Part shown: positions 1 to 6,199 of the stretch, piece by piece | Layout: every line of letters begins with the position of its first letter | How positions within the stretch are numbered: the first letter of the stretch is position 1 | Origin: JAUREX01 sp044356825 | Lineage (GTDB): Bacteria > Pseudomonadota > Alphaproteobacteria > Rhodobacterales > Rhodobacteraceae | Assembly (NCBI GenBank): GCA_044356825.1 | Contig: JBIKVM010000151.1 | Span: 1 to 7,130 of the forward strand | Reading direction: 5' to 3' | Length of the DNA: 7,130 nucleotides | Notes under the pieces: generated by a model | What the model was told of the DNA's origin: nothing | Databases searched by the model: none | What the model saw: only the letters and a program-made list of their open reading frames with translations | Position numbers and translations under genes: made by a program

Positions 1-1326
1 GGGGTCGGCGATCAGGCGGCGGCAGGCGGCGGCGATGCTCGCGACCGAGAGCGGGTCGCAATATTCGACCATCTCGCCCCCGACCTCGGGGAGCGAGGTC
101 GCCCGCGCCACGACCGAGGTCTTGCCGTAGCTCAGCGCCTCGCCGACGGTGAGGCCCCAGCCCTCGGCGAGGCTCGCCTGGATGCAGAACAGGCTCTCGC
201 GATAGAGATAGTCGAGATCGCGGTCCGAGGGGGCCGACACGATCTCGACATGGCCGCCGAGGTTGCCGGTTCCGCGCATGAGGGCATCGAACTCGACCGA
301 CCGCCACCCCGGCCGCCCGGCGAAGACGAGGCGCGGCAGCTCGAGCGCGGGATCGGCGCGCAGCCGCTCCCATGCAAGGGCGACGCGCCAGATGTTCTTG
401 CGATTCTCGAGCGTGCCCGCGCAGAGAACGAAGGGTGTCGCGGCAAGGGCGCGGATCTGGTCGTCGAGGTCGCCGATCTCGAGCAGCGCGCCGAAGGCGT
501 CGGCGTCGATGCCCGCGGTCAGCGGCCCGCCCGGGCGCCGCCGCGGCACCGGCAGCCGATCCTGCGCGAGCGGCACGACGGTGACGGGCGTCTCGATGCC
601 GTAGACCGCCAGAAAGCGCGCGAGATCGCGCCGCGTCGCCTGCGAGTTCGCGAGGTAGCGCGTGGTATACCCCGCGGAGCGCCGCAGCCAGTCGTGGAAG
701 TGCAGCGGCGACAACCCCGGCACGAGGGGCAGATGCGTGAGCGGGATGGTGTCGTGCACGAGCGTACTGATGCGCACACCCTTCGCGGCCGCCGATTCGA
801 ACACTTGGGCGAGTTCGAGGCTCCCTACCGTGTCAAGGATGATCAGGTGATCGTCGCGGGTCGCGATCTGGTCGAAAGAAACGGTCCGCGCGGAGGTCGT
901 CATATTGAGATGGCGCCGACGTTCGAGGCGCCATTCCGCGGCCGACGTGTTGAACTTTCGCAAGCGCCGCGATCCTCCGAGGGCCGCCTCAAGATCGAGA
1001 ATCGCACGATGAAAGAGGAATTTTGCCTTGTTTGACCGATACCGGGCCAAGGTCCGCTCGCCGCGCAGGCCGCGCGTCGTCCCCAGACCGAACACGCCGG
1101 AGAGGATGTCAGGGTCGCGCAGCGCGCCGTCGGGAAGATCTCCGCATGCAACCGTGCGATAGCCCCTCAACGAACCGTCGTTCCAGGCAAGGCGGGCGCG
1201 TTGCGATCCGAGTTGTTCGGTGCAGCGGTCAACGAGCATCGCGACGACACGCTGGATGCCCGAATACCGGTCGTTGCTGCGCAGGTAGGCGACAAGGCCG
1301 GTGACATCGAAAAAGAAGGTGGTCAT
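1..1326 (-). CDS. GT4-type (family 1) glycosyltransferase, 3' end outside window
   Basis: Reading the minus strand from the ATG at 1326-1324 gives 442 uninterrupted codons to the window edge, so the C-terminus is missing. The N-terminus carries FFFDVTGLVAYLR...SGIQRVV, typical of bacterial GT4-like enzymes of polysaccharide clusters. Other landmarks are HDTIPL (about residues 191-196), the donor-site motif GTLENRKN (304-311), EGWGLTVGEA (388-397, the E-x7-E sugar-nucleotide motif) and SLPEVGG (411-417). The expected fold is GT-B, transferring a sugar from a nucleotide donor to a glycan or lipid-linked acceptor on the cytoplasmic face of the membrane. Donor and acceptor cannot be read from sequence. 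The start is supported by AAGGA seven bases upstream on the minus strand. The first 170 or so codons use more A/T-ending codons than the rest. Exopolysaccharide or surface-glycan synthesis is an inference from family only. Confidence 0.9.
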   Translation of the reverse strand, partial: MTTFFFDVTGLVAYLRSNDRYSGIQRVVAMLVDRCTEQLGSQRARLAWNDGSLRGYRTVACGDLPDGALRDPDILSGVFGLGTTRGLRGERTLARYRSNKAKFLFHRAILDLEAALGGSRRLRKFNTSAAEWRLERRRHLNMTTSARTVSFDQIATRDDHLIILDTVGSLELAQVFESAAAKGVRISTLVHDTIPLTHLPLVPGLSPLHFHDWLRRSAGYTTRYLANSQATRRDLARFLAVYGIETPVTVVPLAQDRLPVPRRRPGGPLTAGIDADAFGALLEIGDLDDQIRALAATPFVLCAGTLENRKNIWRVALAWERLRADPALELPRLVFAGRPGWRSVEFDALMRGTGNLGGHVEIVSAPSDRDLDYLYRESLFCIQASLAEGWGLTVGEALSYGKTSVVARATSLPEVGGEMVEYCDPLSVASIAAACRRLIADP

Positions 1327-1511
1327 GACGGAATCCTTGAAACGACAGAATGAAAAAGCCTTTGGCAAAAAAGACAGACAGAGCGATTTTCGTCGTCACC
1401 CAATTCGGCCGCGCGGTCAAGGTCACGCGTCGAAGCGCAAGATCAAACCAGCCGCCTTGGCCTTGGGGCAGGTCGGAGCCATATGAGGAAGAGGACCACA
1501 GGAGCACGATC
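1327..1511. promoter_or_regulatory. Divergent intergenic region between glycosyltransferase and DUF1992 gene
   Basis: This 185-base spacer separates two divergently transcribed genes, so it should hold both promoters. Bases 1330-1400 are clearly more AT-rich than the surroundings, with A and T runs. For the plus strand, the best candidate I can point to is TTGGCA (1362-1367), a 17-base gap, then GATTTT (1385-1390); the -10 match is only 3 of 6. I saw no convincing -35/-10 pair for the minus strand. A 53-codon plus-strand ORF (1325-1486) also lies here and is discussed as a finding rather than called as a gene. Confidence 0.3.
1500..1504 (+). promoter_or_regulatory. Ribosome binding site fixing the DUF1992 start
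   Basis: AGGAG sits seven bases before the ATG at 1512. The same frame is open upstream to an ATG at 1350 that has no Shine-Dalgarno sequence, so this site decides in favour of the shorter protein. Confidence 0.65.
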
Positions 1512-1829
1512 ATGAAGCTCTCGACACTCGCCGAACACCAGATCCGCAAGGCCGAGGCCGAGGGGCAGTTCCGCGACCTCAAGGGGGCGGGCAAGCCGCT
1601 GGGCGAGGGGCAGGACGGCAGCGCCGAGGCGATCGGCTTTCGCATCATGGCCGAGGCGGGCGCGCTCCCCCGCGAGATCGCGCTGCGCAAGGAGGTGGCC
1701 GAGGCCGCGCGCATCCTCGCCGCCGAGGCCGACCCCGCGGCACGCCGCGCCGCGCAGGCACGCCTTGCCGAACTCGAGCTGCGCCTCGCGATCGAGGTCG
1801 AGGCGCGGCGCCGCTTCGGCCGCGACTGA
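1512..1829 (+). CDS. DUF1992 (DnaJ homologue subfamily C member 28 conserved domain) protein
   Basis: This is a 105-residue cytoplasmic protein made almost entirely of one DUF1992 domain. The diagnostic segments are GQFRDLKGAGKPL (residues 18-30; the family pattern is G-x-F-x-x-L-x-G-x-G-K-P-L) and RIMAEAGALPREIALRKE (44-61). The rest is Ala/Glu/Arg-rich and strongly helical, ending in a basic RRRFGRD tail. In eukaryotes the domain is found in DNAJC28; no J domain is present here, as is usual for the short bacterial members, and their function is not established. The start is set by the AGGAG at 1500-1504. An upstream in-frame ATG at 1350 would add 54 residues that do not resemble the family. 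The gene is divergent from the glycosyltransferase and followed by small hairpins, so it may be monocistronic. Confidence 0.85.
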   Translation: MKLSTLAEHQIRKAEAEGQFRDLKGAGKPLGEGQDGSAEAIGFRIMAEAGALPREIALRKEVAEAARILAAEADPAARRAAQARLAELELRLAIEVEARRRFGRD

Positions 1830-1832
1830 TCC

Positions 1833-1869
1833 CCCTTCCCCAAGGGCCCGCCGGGCGCTAGCGTGCCCG
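1833..1869 (+). terminator. Possible terminator: two small tandem hairpins after the DUF1992 gene
   Basis: The first stem is CCCTT (1833-1837) with AAGGG (1842-1846) and a CCCC loop. The second is CGGGCGC (1852-1858) with GTGCCCG (1863-1869), seven pairs including one G-U, and a TAGC loop. A short TTT follows at 1872-1874. The U-tract is poor, so strength is uncertain and the next gene may still be co-transcribed. Confidence 0.35.
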
Positions 1870-1924
1870 CGTTTCATCACCGAGCGCCGGGGATTGCCGG
1901 TGCCCTGCGGCGGGGGCCAGTTCC

Positions 1925-2431
1925 ATGTCGGCACGGATCGATCCCAACCGGACCTCGGCGCGGCTCATGTTCGACTTTGCCGCCGAGACGCTCGGCAAGG
2001 CCGAGGACCCTGCCGCGCGGCGCCAGATGCTGATGATCGCCGACCTCTACATCAAGGCGCGCAGCTTCGCGATCCTCAACAAGATCGCCTTCGTCTGGGC
2101 GCTCGGCTGTGCCGTGCTGATCGCGCTCTGGCCTGCGGTCGCGGTGCTGGCCGAGGGGGGGCCGGCAGGGTTGCGCGCGCTCAGCTCGGCGGCGGTGCAG
2201 ACCTCGGTCACGGCGCTCGCGGCCTTGGGCTATACGGTCTACGCCCATTACAAGAAGCGCCAGCAGGCGGTCGAGAACCTGATGCGCCGGATCCTTGCGG
2301 TGGAGCCGGGCGCGATGGAGCTTGAGCGCGTTCTGGCCGAGCTTGAGCGGATCGATCAGGGCTTCGCCTTTCCCGATCCCGCGCGCCGCACTCAGGCCCC
2401 CTCCGCGCGCCCGGGCACCGACGGCGGCTGA
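1925..2431 (+). CDS. Two-transmembrane protein of unknown function (SLATT-like architecture)
   Basis: This is a 168-residue protein that I do not recognise as a named family. The N-terminal 45 or so residues look helical and soluble (MFDFAAETLGKAEDPAARRQ). Two hydrophobic segments follow, about residues 54-76 and 85-108, joined by a short loop (EGGPAGLRA). Right after TM2 comes a basic and aromatic stretch, HYKKRQQAVENLMRRI (108-123), then an acidic helix (130-145) and a Pro/Arg-rich, probably disordered tail. There is no signal peptide. By the positive-inside rule both ends should be cytoplasmic. The helix-TM-short loop-TM-basic helix layout recalls SLATT/DUF4231-type two-TM proteins, but that is a topology resemblance and not a domain hit. 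The start has GC-rich upstream sequence (GGCGGGGG) acting as a weak ribosome binding site. ilvD follows 84 bases downstream, after a large hairpin. Confidence 0.75.
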   Translation: MSARIDPNRTSARLMFDFAAETLGKAEDPAARRQMLMIADLYIKARSFAILNKIAFVWALGCAVLIALWPAVAVLAEGGPAGLRALSSAAVQTSVTALAALGYTVYAHYKKRQQAVENLMRRILAVEPGAMELERVLAELERIDQGFAFPDPARRTQAPSARPGTDGG

Positions 2432-2432
2432 T

Positions 2433-2464
2433 GGGCGGCGGCAGGCCCTTGCCGAAGCCCGCCC
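2433..2464 (+). terminator. Two-tier GC-rich hairpin between the two-TM gene and ilvD
   Basis: The outer stem pairs GGGCGG (2433-2438) with CCGCCC (2459-2464). The inner stem pairs CGGCAG (2439-2444) with TTGCCG (2449-2454), including one G-U, around a GCCC loop. A four-base AAGC bulge lies on the 3' side. It begins one base after the stop codon of the two-TM gene. No T-tract follows, so it is not a textbook intrinsic terminator; it could slow transcription, protect the 3' end of the upstream message, or act as a leader structure for ilvD. Confidence 0.4.
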
Positions 2465-2515
2465 CTGCGTCTATCGCTCGGACCGATCAGGGACCCCGGG
2501 GAGGATGACAGAACC

Positions 2516-4246
2516 ATGAGCCAGCGTTTCGACAAGTCGCGCCTGCCGTCGCGCCATGTGACCGAGGGCCCCGCCCGGGCGCCGCATCGGAGCTATTTCT
2601 ACGCGATGGGCATCACCGAGGACGAGATCCACCAGCCCTGGGTCGGCGTCGCGACCTGCTGGAACGAGGCCGCGCCCTGCAACATCGCGCTCAACCGTCA
2701 GGCGCAGGTCGTCAAGCACGGCGTCAAGAAGGGCGGCGGCACCCCGCGCGAGTTCACCACCATCACCGTCACCGACGGCGTCGCGATGGGGCATGAGGGG
2801 ATGCGCTCGTCGCTCGCCTCGCGGGACGCGATCGCGGACACGGTCGAGCTGACGATGCGGGGGCATTGCTATGATGCGCTCGTGGGGCTCGCGGGCTGCG
2901 ACAAGTCGCTGCCGGGGATGATGATGGCGATGGTGCGGCTCAACGTGCCGTCGGTGTTCATCTACGGCGGCTCGATCCTGCCCGGCCGCTATCAGGGCCG
3001 CGACATCACCGTGCAGGACATGTTCGAGGCCGTGGGCCGCCATCAGGCCGGGAACCTCTCGGACGCCGAGCTTGCGATCATGGAGCGCGTGGCCTGCCCC
3101 TCGTCCGGGGCCTGCGGCGCGCAGTATACCGCCAACACCATGGCCTGCGTCTCGGAGGCGATCGGGCTTGCGCTCCTGAACTCCTCGGGCGCGCCCGCGC
3201 CCTATGAGAGCCGCGACCAGTTCTGCGAGGCCTCGGGCGTGGCTGTGATGACGCTGATCGAGAAGAACATCCGCGCGCGCGACATCGTCACGCGCAAGTC
3301 GCTCGAGAATGCGGCGCGCGTCGTCGCCTGCACGGGCGGCAGCACGAACGCGGCCCTCCACCTGCCTGCCATCGCCAACGAGGCCGGGATCGACTTCGAC
3401 CTCTTCGACGTCGCCGACATCATGCGCGACACGCCCTATTTCGTGAACCTGCGTCCGGGCGGGGAATATGTCGCCAAGGACCTCTACGAGGTGGGCGGCG
3501 TGCCGGTGGTGATGAAGGAACTGGCCAAGGCGGGGCTCATGCATCTCGATTGCATCACCGCCTCGGGGCGCAGCATCGGCGAGGAGCTCGAGACGATCCG
3601 CGGCGAGCCCGACGGCAAGGTGATCCACCCCGTCGCGACGCCGATGTCGAAGACGGGCGGCGTTGTCGGCCTCAAGGGCAACCTCGCGCCTGACGGGGCG
3701 ATCGTGAAGGTCGCCGGCATGACCGAGGCCGAGCAGGTCTTTTCCGGCCCCGCCCGCGTCTTCGAATGCGAGGAGGAGGCCTTTGCCGCCGTCAAGGCGC
3801 GCGCCTATCAGCCCGGCGAGGTCATCGTCATCCGCAACGAAGGCCCGGCGGGCGGGCCCGGCATGCGCGAGATGCTGGCCACGACCGCCGCGCTCTCGGG
3901 GCAGGGGGCGGGCAAGAAGGTCGCGCTCATCACCGACGGGCGGTTTTCGGGGGCGACGCGGGGCTTCTGCGTGGGCCATGTCGGGCCCGAGGCCGCGCAT
4001 GGCGGGCCGATCGCACTTTTGCGCAATGGCGACGTCATCACCATCAACGCGCTGACGGGCGAGCTGTCGGTGGCCGTGAGCGATGCCGAGATGGCCGCGC
4101 GCAAGGCCGCCTGGGCGGGCCCGCGCAAGACCGATTACGCCACGGGCGCGGTGTGGAAGTTCGCCCGCCTCTGCGGCGGGGCGCGCTGGGGGGCAGTCAC
4201 CCATCCGGGCGCGCGCGCCGAGACCCATGTCTACATGGATCAGTGA
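2516..4246 (+). CDS. ilvD: Dihydroxy-acid dehydratase IlvD
   Basis: This cytoplasmic enzyme dehydrates 2,3-dihydroxy-3-methylbutanoate and 2,3-dihydroxy-3-methylpentanoate to the 2-oxo acids that lead to valine, leucine, isoleucine and pantothenate. At 576 residues it belongs to the shorter branch of the IlvD/Edd family; E. coli IlvD is about 616. The probable [2Fe-2S] ligands are Cys55 (APCN), Cys128 (AGCDKSLPG) and Cys200 (SSGACGAQYTANTM), with Lys130 of the CDK motif near the Mg site. TDGRFSGATRG carries the likely catalytic base Ser478, and EGPAGGPGMREML (442-454) is a conserved IlvD/Edd stretch. The start is an ATG preceded by GGGGAGG, with a rather long gap of about 11 bases. Its last 20 bases overlap the start of the next gene. 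Edd or a sugar-acid dehydratase is less likely given the branched-chain-type motifs throughout. Confidence 0.97.
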   Translation: MSQRFDKSRLPSRHVTEGPARAPHRSYFYAMGITEDEIHQPWVGVATCWNEAAPCNIALNRQAQVVKHGVKKGGGTPREFTTITVTDGVAMGHEGMRSSLASRDAIADTVELTMRGHCYDALVGLAGCDKSLPGMMMAMVRLNVPSVFIYGGSILPGRYQGRDITVQDMFEAVGRHQAGNLSDAELAIMERVACPSSGACGAQYTANTMACVSEAIGLALLNSSGAPAPYESRDQFCEASGVAVMTLIEKNIRARDIVTRKSLENAARVVACTGGSTNAALHLPAIANEAGIDFDLFDVADIMRDTPYFVNLRPGGEYVAKDLYEVGGVPVVMKELAKAGLMHLDCITASGRSIGEELETIRGEPDGKVIHPVATPMSKTGGVVGLKGNLAPDGAIVKVAGMTEAEQVFSGPARVFECEEEAFAAVKARAYQPGEVIVIRNEGPAGGPGMREMLATTAALSGQGAGKKVALITDGRFSGATRGFCVGHVGPEAAHGGPIALLRNGDVITINALTGELSVAVSDAEMAARKAAWAGPRKTDYATGAVWKFARLCGGARWGAVTHPGARAETHVYMDQ

Positions 4247-4838
4247 AGCAGGACGGGCAGGAGGGATCTTCGCCCTCCTGCTCGGTGCCGCCGGCTGCGG
4301 CGCGGTAGGCCAGTATCCGCCGCAGGTCGAACTCGGTCCCCCGCGCTTCGTTGTCGCGGCGCCGTCGGGATTTTGCGTCGATCCGGCCGCAAGCCGGATC
4401 GCTGAGAGGTCGGCGACGGTCTTTCTTGCCGATTGCGCCGTCCTTGCCGGTCGCAAGCGTGAGGGCAGCGTGCTTCTTGCCGTCACCGTAGCCCCCGCAC
4501 CGCCCGAAGGCACGAGCCCCCCGGATCCGGCGCGCGCAGCCGAGGCGCTGGGTCGCATCGCGGCCCGCGCTGCCCTGTCGCGGTCCGGCCGCGCCGAGAC
4601 CGTGACGGTCATTTCGGCCACGCCCGAGGATGGGACGCTCTTCCTCGCCCTTGCCGACAGCGCCCCCTTTCCGGGTGGCGCGGTGGATCCCGAATATCGC
4701 CGCGCCTTCGCCGTGGTCGCGGGCCGGACCGTGTCGGTCGCAGCCTATGCGCCCAAGGGCGGCGCGCCGGCTACCTCCGACCTCGATGCGGTTTTGCGCG
4801 CCGCACTCGGGGCCGTCCGTGCCGCGAACCGCGGCTGA
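4227..4838 (+). CDS. Putative lipoprotein of unknown function
   Basis: This is a 203-residue protein with no family that I recognise. From the ATG at 4227 the N-terminus reads MSTWISEAGRAGG then a hydrophobic IFALLLGAAG ending at Cys24. That fits a short type II signal peptide with a lipobox-like AAGC; the basic N-region is weak, with only Arg10. The mature part begins Gly-Ala-Val-Gly-Gln and contains PSGFCVD (46-52) and LADCAV (67-72), whose Cys50 and Cys70 could form a disulfide in the periplasm. The start lies inside ilvD in another frame, with a 20-base overlap, suggesting translational coupling. The frame is open further upstream to 4083, but that part is Arg/Pro-rich shadow of ilvD and would bury the signal sequence. 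No good ribosome binding site precedes it (only GAGA). Homology or role cannot be inferred from the sequence alone. Confidence 0.7.
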   Translation: MSTWISEAGRAGGIFALLLGAAGCGAVGQYPPQVELGPPRFVVAAPSGFCVDPAASRIAERSATVFLADCAVLAGRKREGSVLLAVTVAPAPPEGTSPPDPARAAEALGRIAARAALSRSGRAETVTVISATPEDGTLFLALADSAPFPGGAVDPEYRRAFAVVAGRTVSVAAYAPKGGAPATSDLDAVLRAALGAVRAANRG

Positions 4839-4851
4839 GACGCTGGGTGCT

Positions 4852-4875
4852 TGGCGGGCCGAGCGCGGCCTGCTA
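4852..4875 (+). terminator. GC-rich hairpin after the lipoprotein gene
   Basis: TGGCGGGCCG (4852-4861) pairs with CGGCCTGCTA (4866-4875) over ten positions, two of them G-U, closing an AGCG tetraloop. It starts 13 bases after the stop codon. No T-run follows, so it may be a weak or factor-dependent terminator or an mRNA-stabilising end. Confidence 0.4.
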
Positions 4876-4909
4876 GCCTGACCCGGATTTCAGGGTCCGG
4901 TTGTCGCCG

Positions 4910-5455
4910 ATGTCATTTGCCCGCTCTCCTCCGCCTGGCCACCCCCGAGGGTGCGACGCGCTGCACCACGTCTTCGGGTGGGAAGGCAAGCTCCGCACCG
5001 TCGCGGGCGGCGAGACGCTGGCACCGGGCGTGCGCGTCTTTCACGATGGCGCGCCGGATTCTGTCGCAGTCCTGCCCATCCGCGAGGGGGTCGAGATTGA
5101 CCTGTCAGACTTCCCCGGCAGCTATGTCTCGCTTGCCGTGGCCCTGCCGCCGCCGCTTCTGGACGGGATCGGCTCGCGCCATGTCCTGCGTTTGACGCTG
5201 CGCTGGCAGAGCGGCCCGCCGATGACCCTCCGCGCGAGGCTGAACCTGCGCTGCGGGCCGAACATCGCGCGGATGCTGCGCGAGACGCGCCCCGAAGCGG
5301 GGCTGCATGCGGCAGAGTTCGATTTGTGGCATCTGCCCTTCGACGCGGCGCTTCTGCGCGAAGGCTGGATCGATCTGCTGGCGGCCACGGCGCGCGAAGG
5401 AATCATGCGCGCCGACTCAATCGTTGTCAGCCGCCGCTGGCGGGCCGAGTTCTAG
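4910..5455 (+). CDS. DUF6478-like protein, function unknown
   Basis: This is a 181-residue predicted soluble protein without signal peptide or membrane segment. Its core reads DLSDFPGSYVSLA (about 64-76), then RHVLRLTLR (90-98) and RARLNLRCGPN (108-118), followed by AEFDLW (135-140). This resembles what I recall of the Rhodobacterales DUF6478 family (F-x-G-S-Y-x-S-L, R-H-I-L-R-L, R-L-N-x-x-x-G-P-N); the assignment is from memory. Family function is not known. The pattern looks like a beta-rich fold. I chose the ATG at 4910. A TTG at 4901, with AGGG five bases before it, would add three residues, and an in-frame TAG at 4874-4876 rules out anything longer. The gene ends convergently with sufA, the two stop codons sharing CTAG. 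It could belong to the ilvD transcript if the hairpin at 4852-4875 is read through. Confidence 0.75.
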   Translation: MSFARSPPPGHPRGCDALHHVFGWEGKLRTVAGGETLAPGVRVFHDGAPDSVAVLPIREGVEIDLSDFPGSYVSLAVALPPPLLDGIGSRHVLRLTLRWQSGPPMTLRARLNLRCGPNIARMLRETRPEAGLHAAEFDLWHLPFDAALLREGWIDLLAATAREGIMRADSIVVSRRWRAEF

Positions 5456-5820
5456 CCTTGGTCCGCACCGGCAGTCTCATTGAAGCGGATCGATTCCCCG
5501 CAGCCGCAGCTTTCCGCGACATTGGGGTTGCGAAAGCGGAAGCCGGAATCGAGGAGCGTCGTCTCGAAGTCGATCTCGGTGCCGATCAGGAACATCTGCG
5601 CCATCGGCGCGATCATGACCCGCGCGCCGTCCTGCTCGACCACGGCATCATGGGCGCCCACTTCGGCGGCGTGTTCGAGCGTGTATTCCATGCCCGCGCA
5701 ACCGCCCTTCCGTACGCCCACGCGCAAACCTGCCGAGCCGCCGGTATCCATGATCTGCCGCACCCGTCGCACCGCGGCGGGGGTGAGGGTGACGGCCGCC
5801 TTGCCGGGGATGCCGAACAT
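5452..5820 (-). CDS. sufA: A-type Fe-S carrier, HesB/IscA family (SufA-like)
   Basis: This 122-residue cytoplasmic protein is an A-type carrier, which receives Fe-S clusters from a scaffold and passes them to apo-enzymes. The three conserved cysteines are present: Cys41 in KGGCAGMEY, and Cys105 and Cys107 in the C-terminal ESCGCGESIRF. The N-terminal VTLTPAAVRRVRQIM and the length fit the family well. IscA, ErpA and SufA cannot be separated on sequence alone; I prefer SufA because the gene directly follows a DUF59 SUF-associated gene, a pairing common at the end of alphaproteobacterial suf operons. Only one base separates the upstream stop from this ATG, and the ribosome binding site is poor, which suggests translational coupling. 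Its stop overlaps the stop of the convergent DUF6478-like gene by four bases. Confidence 0.92.
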   Translation of the reverse strand: MFGIPGKAAVTLTPAAVRRVRQIMDTGGSAGLRVGVRKGGCAGMEYTLEHAAEVGAHDAVVEQDGARVMIAPMAQMFLIGTEIDFETTLLDSGFRFRNPNVAESCGCGESIRFNETAGADQG

Positions 5821-5821
5821 C

Positions 5822-6166
5822 TCAGATGAACCCCATCTCGAGTTTCGCTTCCTCCGACATCATGTCCATCCCCCAGGGCGGATCGAAGGTCATCTCGACA
5901 TTGACCTGCTTGACGCCCGGCAGGGGCTCGACCGCATCCGCAACCCAGCCCGGCATCTCGCCCGCGACGGGGCAGCCCGGCGCCGTCAGCGTCATGGTGA
6001 TGGCGACCGCGTTCTCGGCGTCGATCTCGATCGTGTAGACGAGGCCGAGATCGAAGATGTTGACCGGGATCTCGGGGTCGTAGACCGTGCGGCAGGCCGC
6101 CACCACCTGCTCATAGAGCGGGTGGTCGGTGCTCGAAGGCCGGATGATCGGCTCGCCGGCGGCCAT
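5822..6166 (-). CDS. DUF59/MIP18-family SUF-associated Fe-S assembly protein (SufT-like)
   Basis: This 114-residue cytoplasmic protein is a single DUF59 domain, the family that includes the bacterial SUF-associated proteins and eukaryotic MIP18/CIA2. The signature DPEIPVNIFDLGLVY (30-44) is complete, and LTAPGCPVAGEMP (60-72) carries the conserved Cys65. It then continues through VNVEMTFDPPWGMDMMSEEAK, as in the SUF-associated members. The probable role is help in Fe-S cluster delivery or maturation, together with the SufA-like protein encoded one base downstream. The start at 6166 is supported by GAGGA seven bases upstream on the minus strand. The frame stays open to 6478, but that would run into the divergent tgt gene and extend the family's usual length. 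A promoter lies directly upstream (6200-6228). The symbol sufT could be used, but members of that name differ in length. Confidence 0.92.
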   Translation of the reverse strand: MAAGEPIIRPSSTDHPLYEQVVAACRTVYDPEIPVNIFDLGLVYTIEIDAENAVAITMTLTAPGCPVAGEMPGWVADAVEPLPGVKQVNVEMTFDPPWGMDMMSEEAKLEMGFI

Positions 6167-6199
6167 GGGCGGTTCCTCGCGTCGGAGTTCTTGAGCGTT

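Noticed and set aside
250..1035. 261-codon plus-strand open frame
   Set aside because: It is the complement of the glycosyltransferase, whose reading frame carries clear GT4 motifs; this frame is Arg/Glu/Gly-rich shadow sequence.
1350..1511. N-terminal extension of the DUF1992 gene to the ATG at 1350
   Set aside because: No ribosome binding site precedes it, the added 54 residues lie outside the domain, and a good AGGAG supports the start at 1512.
2505..2519. Four-codon ORF (ATG ACA GAA CCA TGA) overlapping the ilvD start as a leader peptide
   Set aside because: The Shine-Dalgarno sequence abuts its ATG with no spacing, and it lacks the Ile, Val or Leu codons expected for branched-chain attenuation.
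4083..4226. Longer start for the lipoprotein gene
   Set aside because: This segment is out-of-frame ilvD sequence, Arg/Pro-rich, and would place the signal peptide in the middle of the protein.
2471..4621. 716-codon open frame on the minus strand opposite ilvD
   Set aside because: It is antisense to the clearly homologous ilvD, is rich in Arg, Ala, His and Gly as expected from the GC-rich complement, and shows no recognisable motif.
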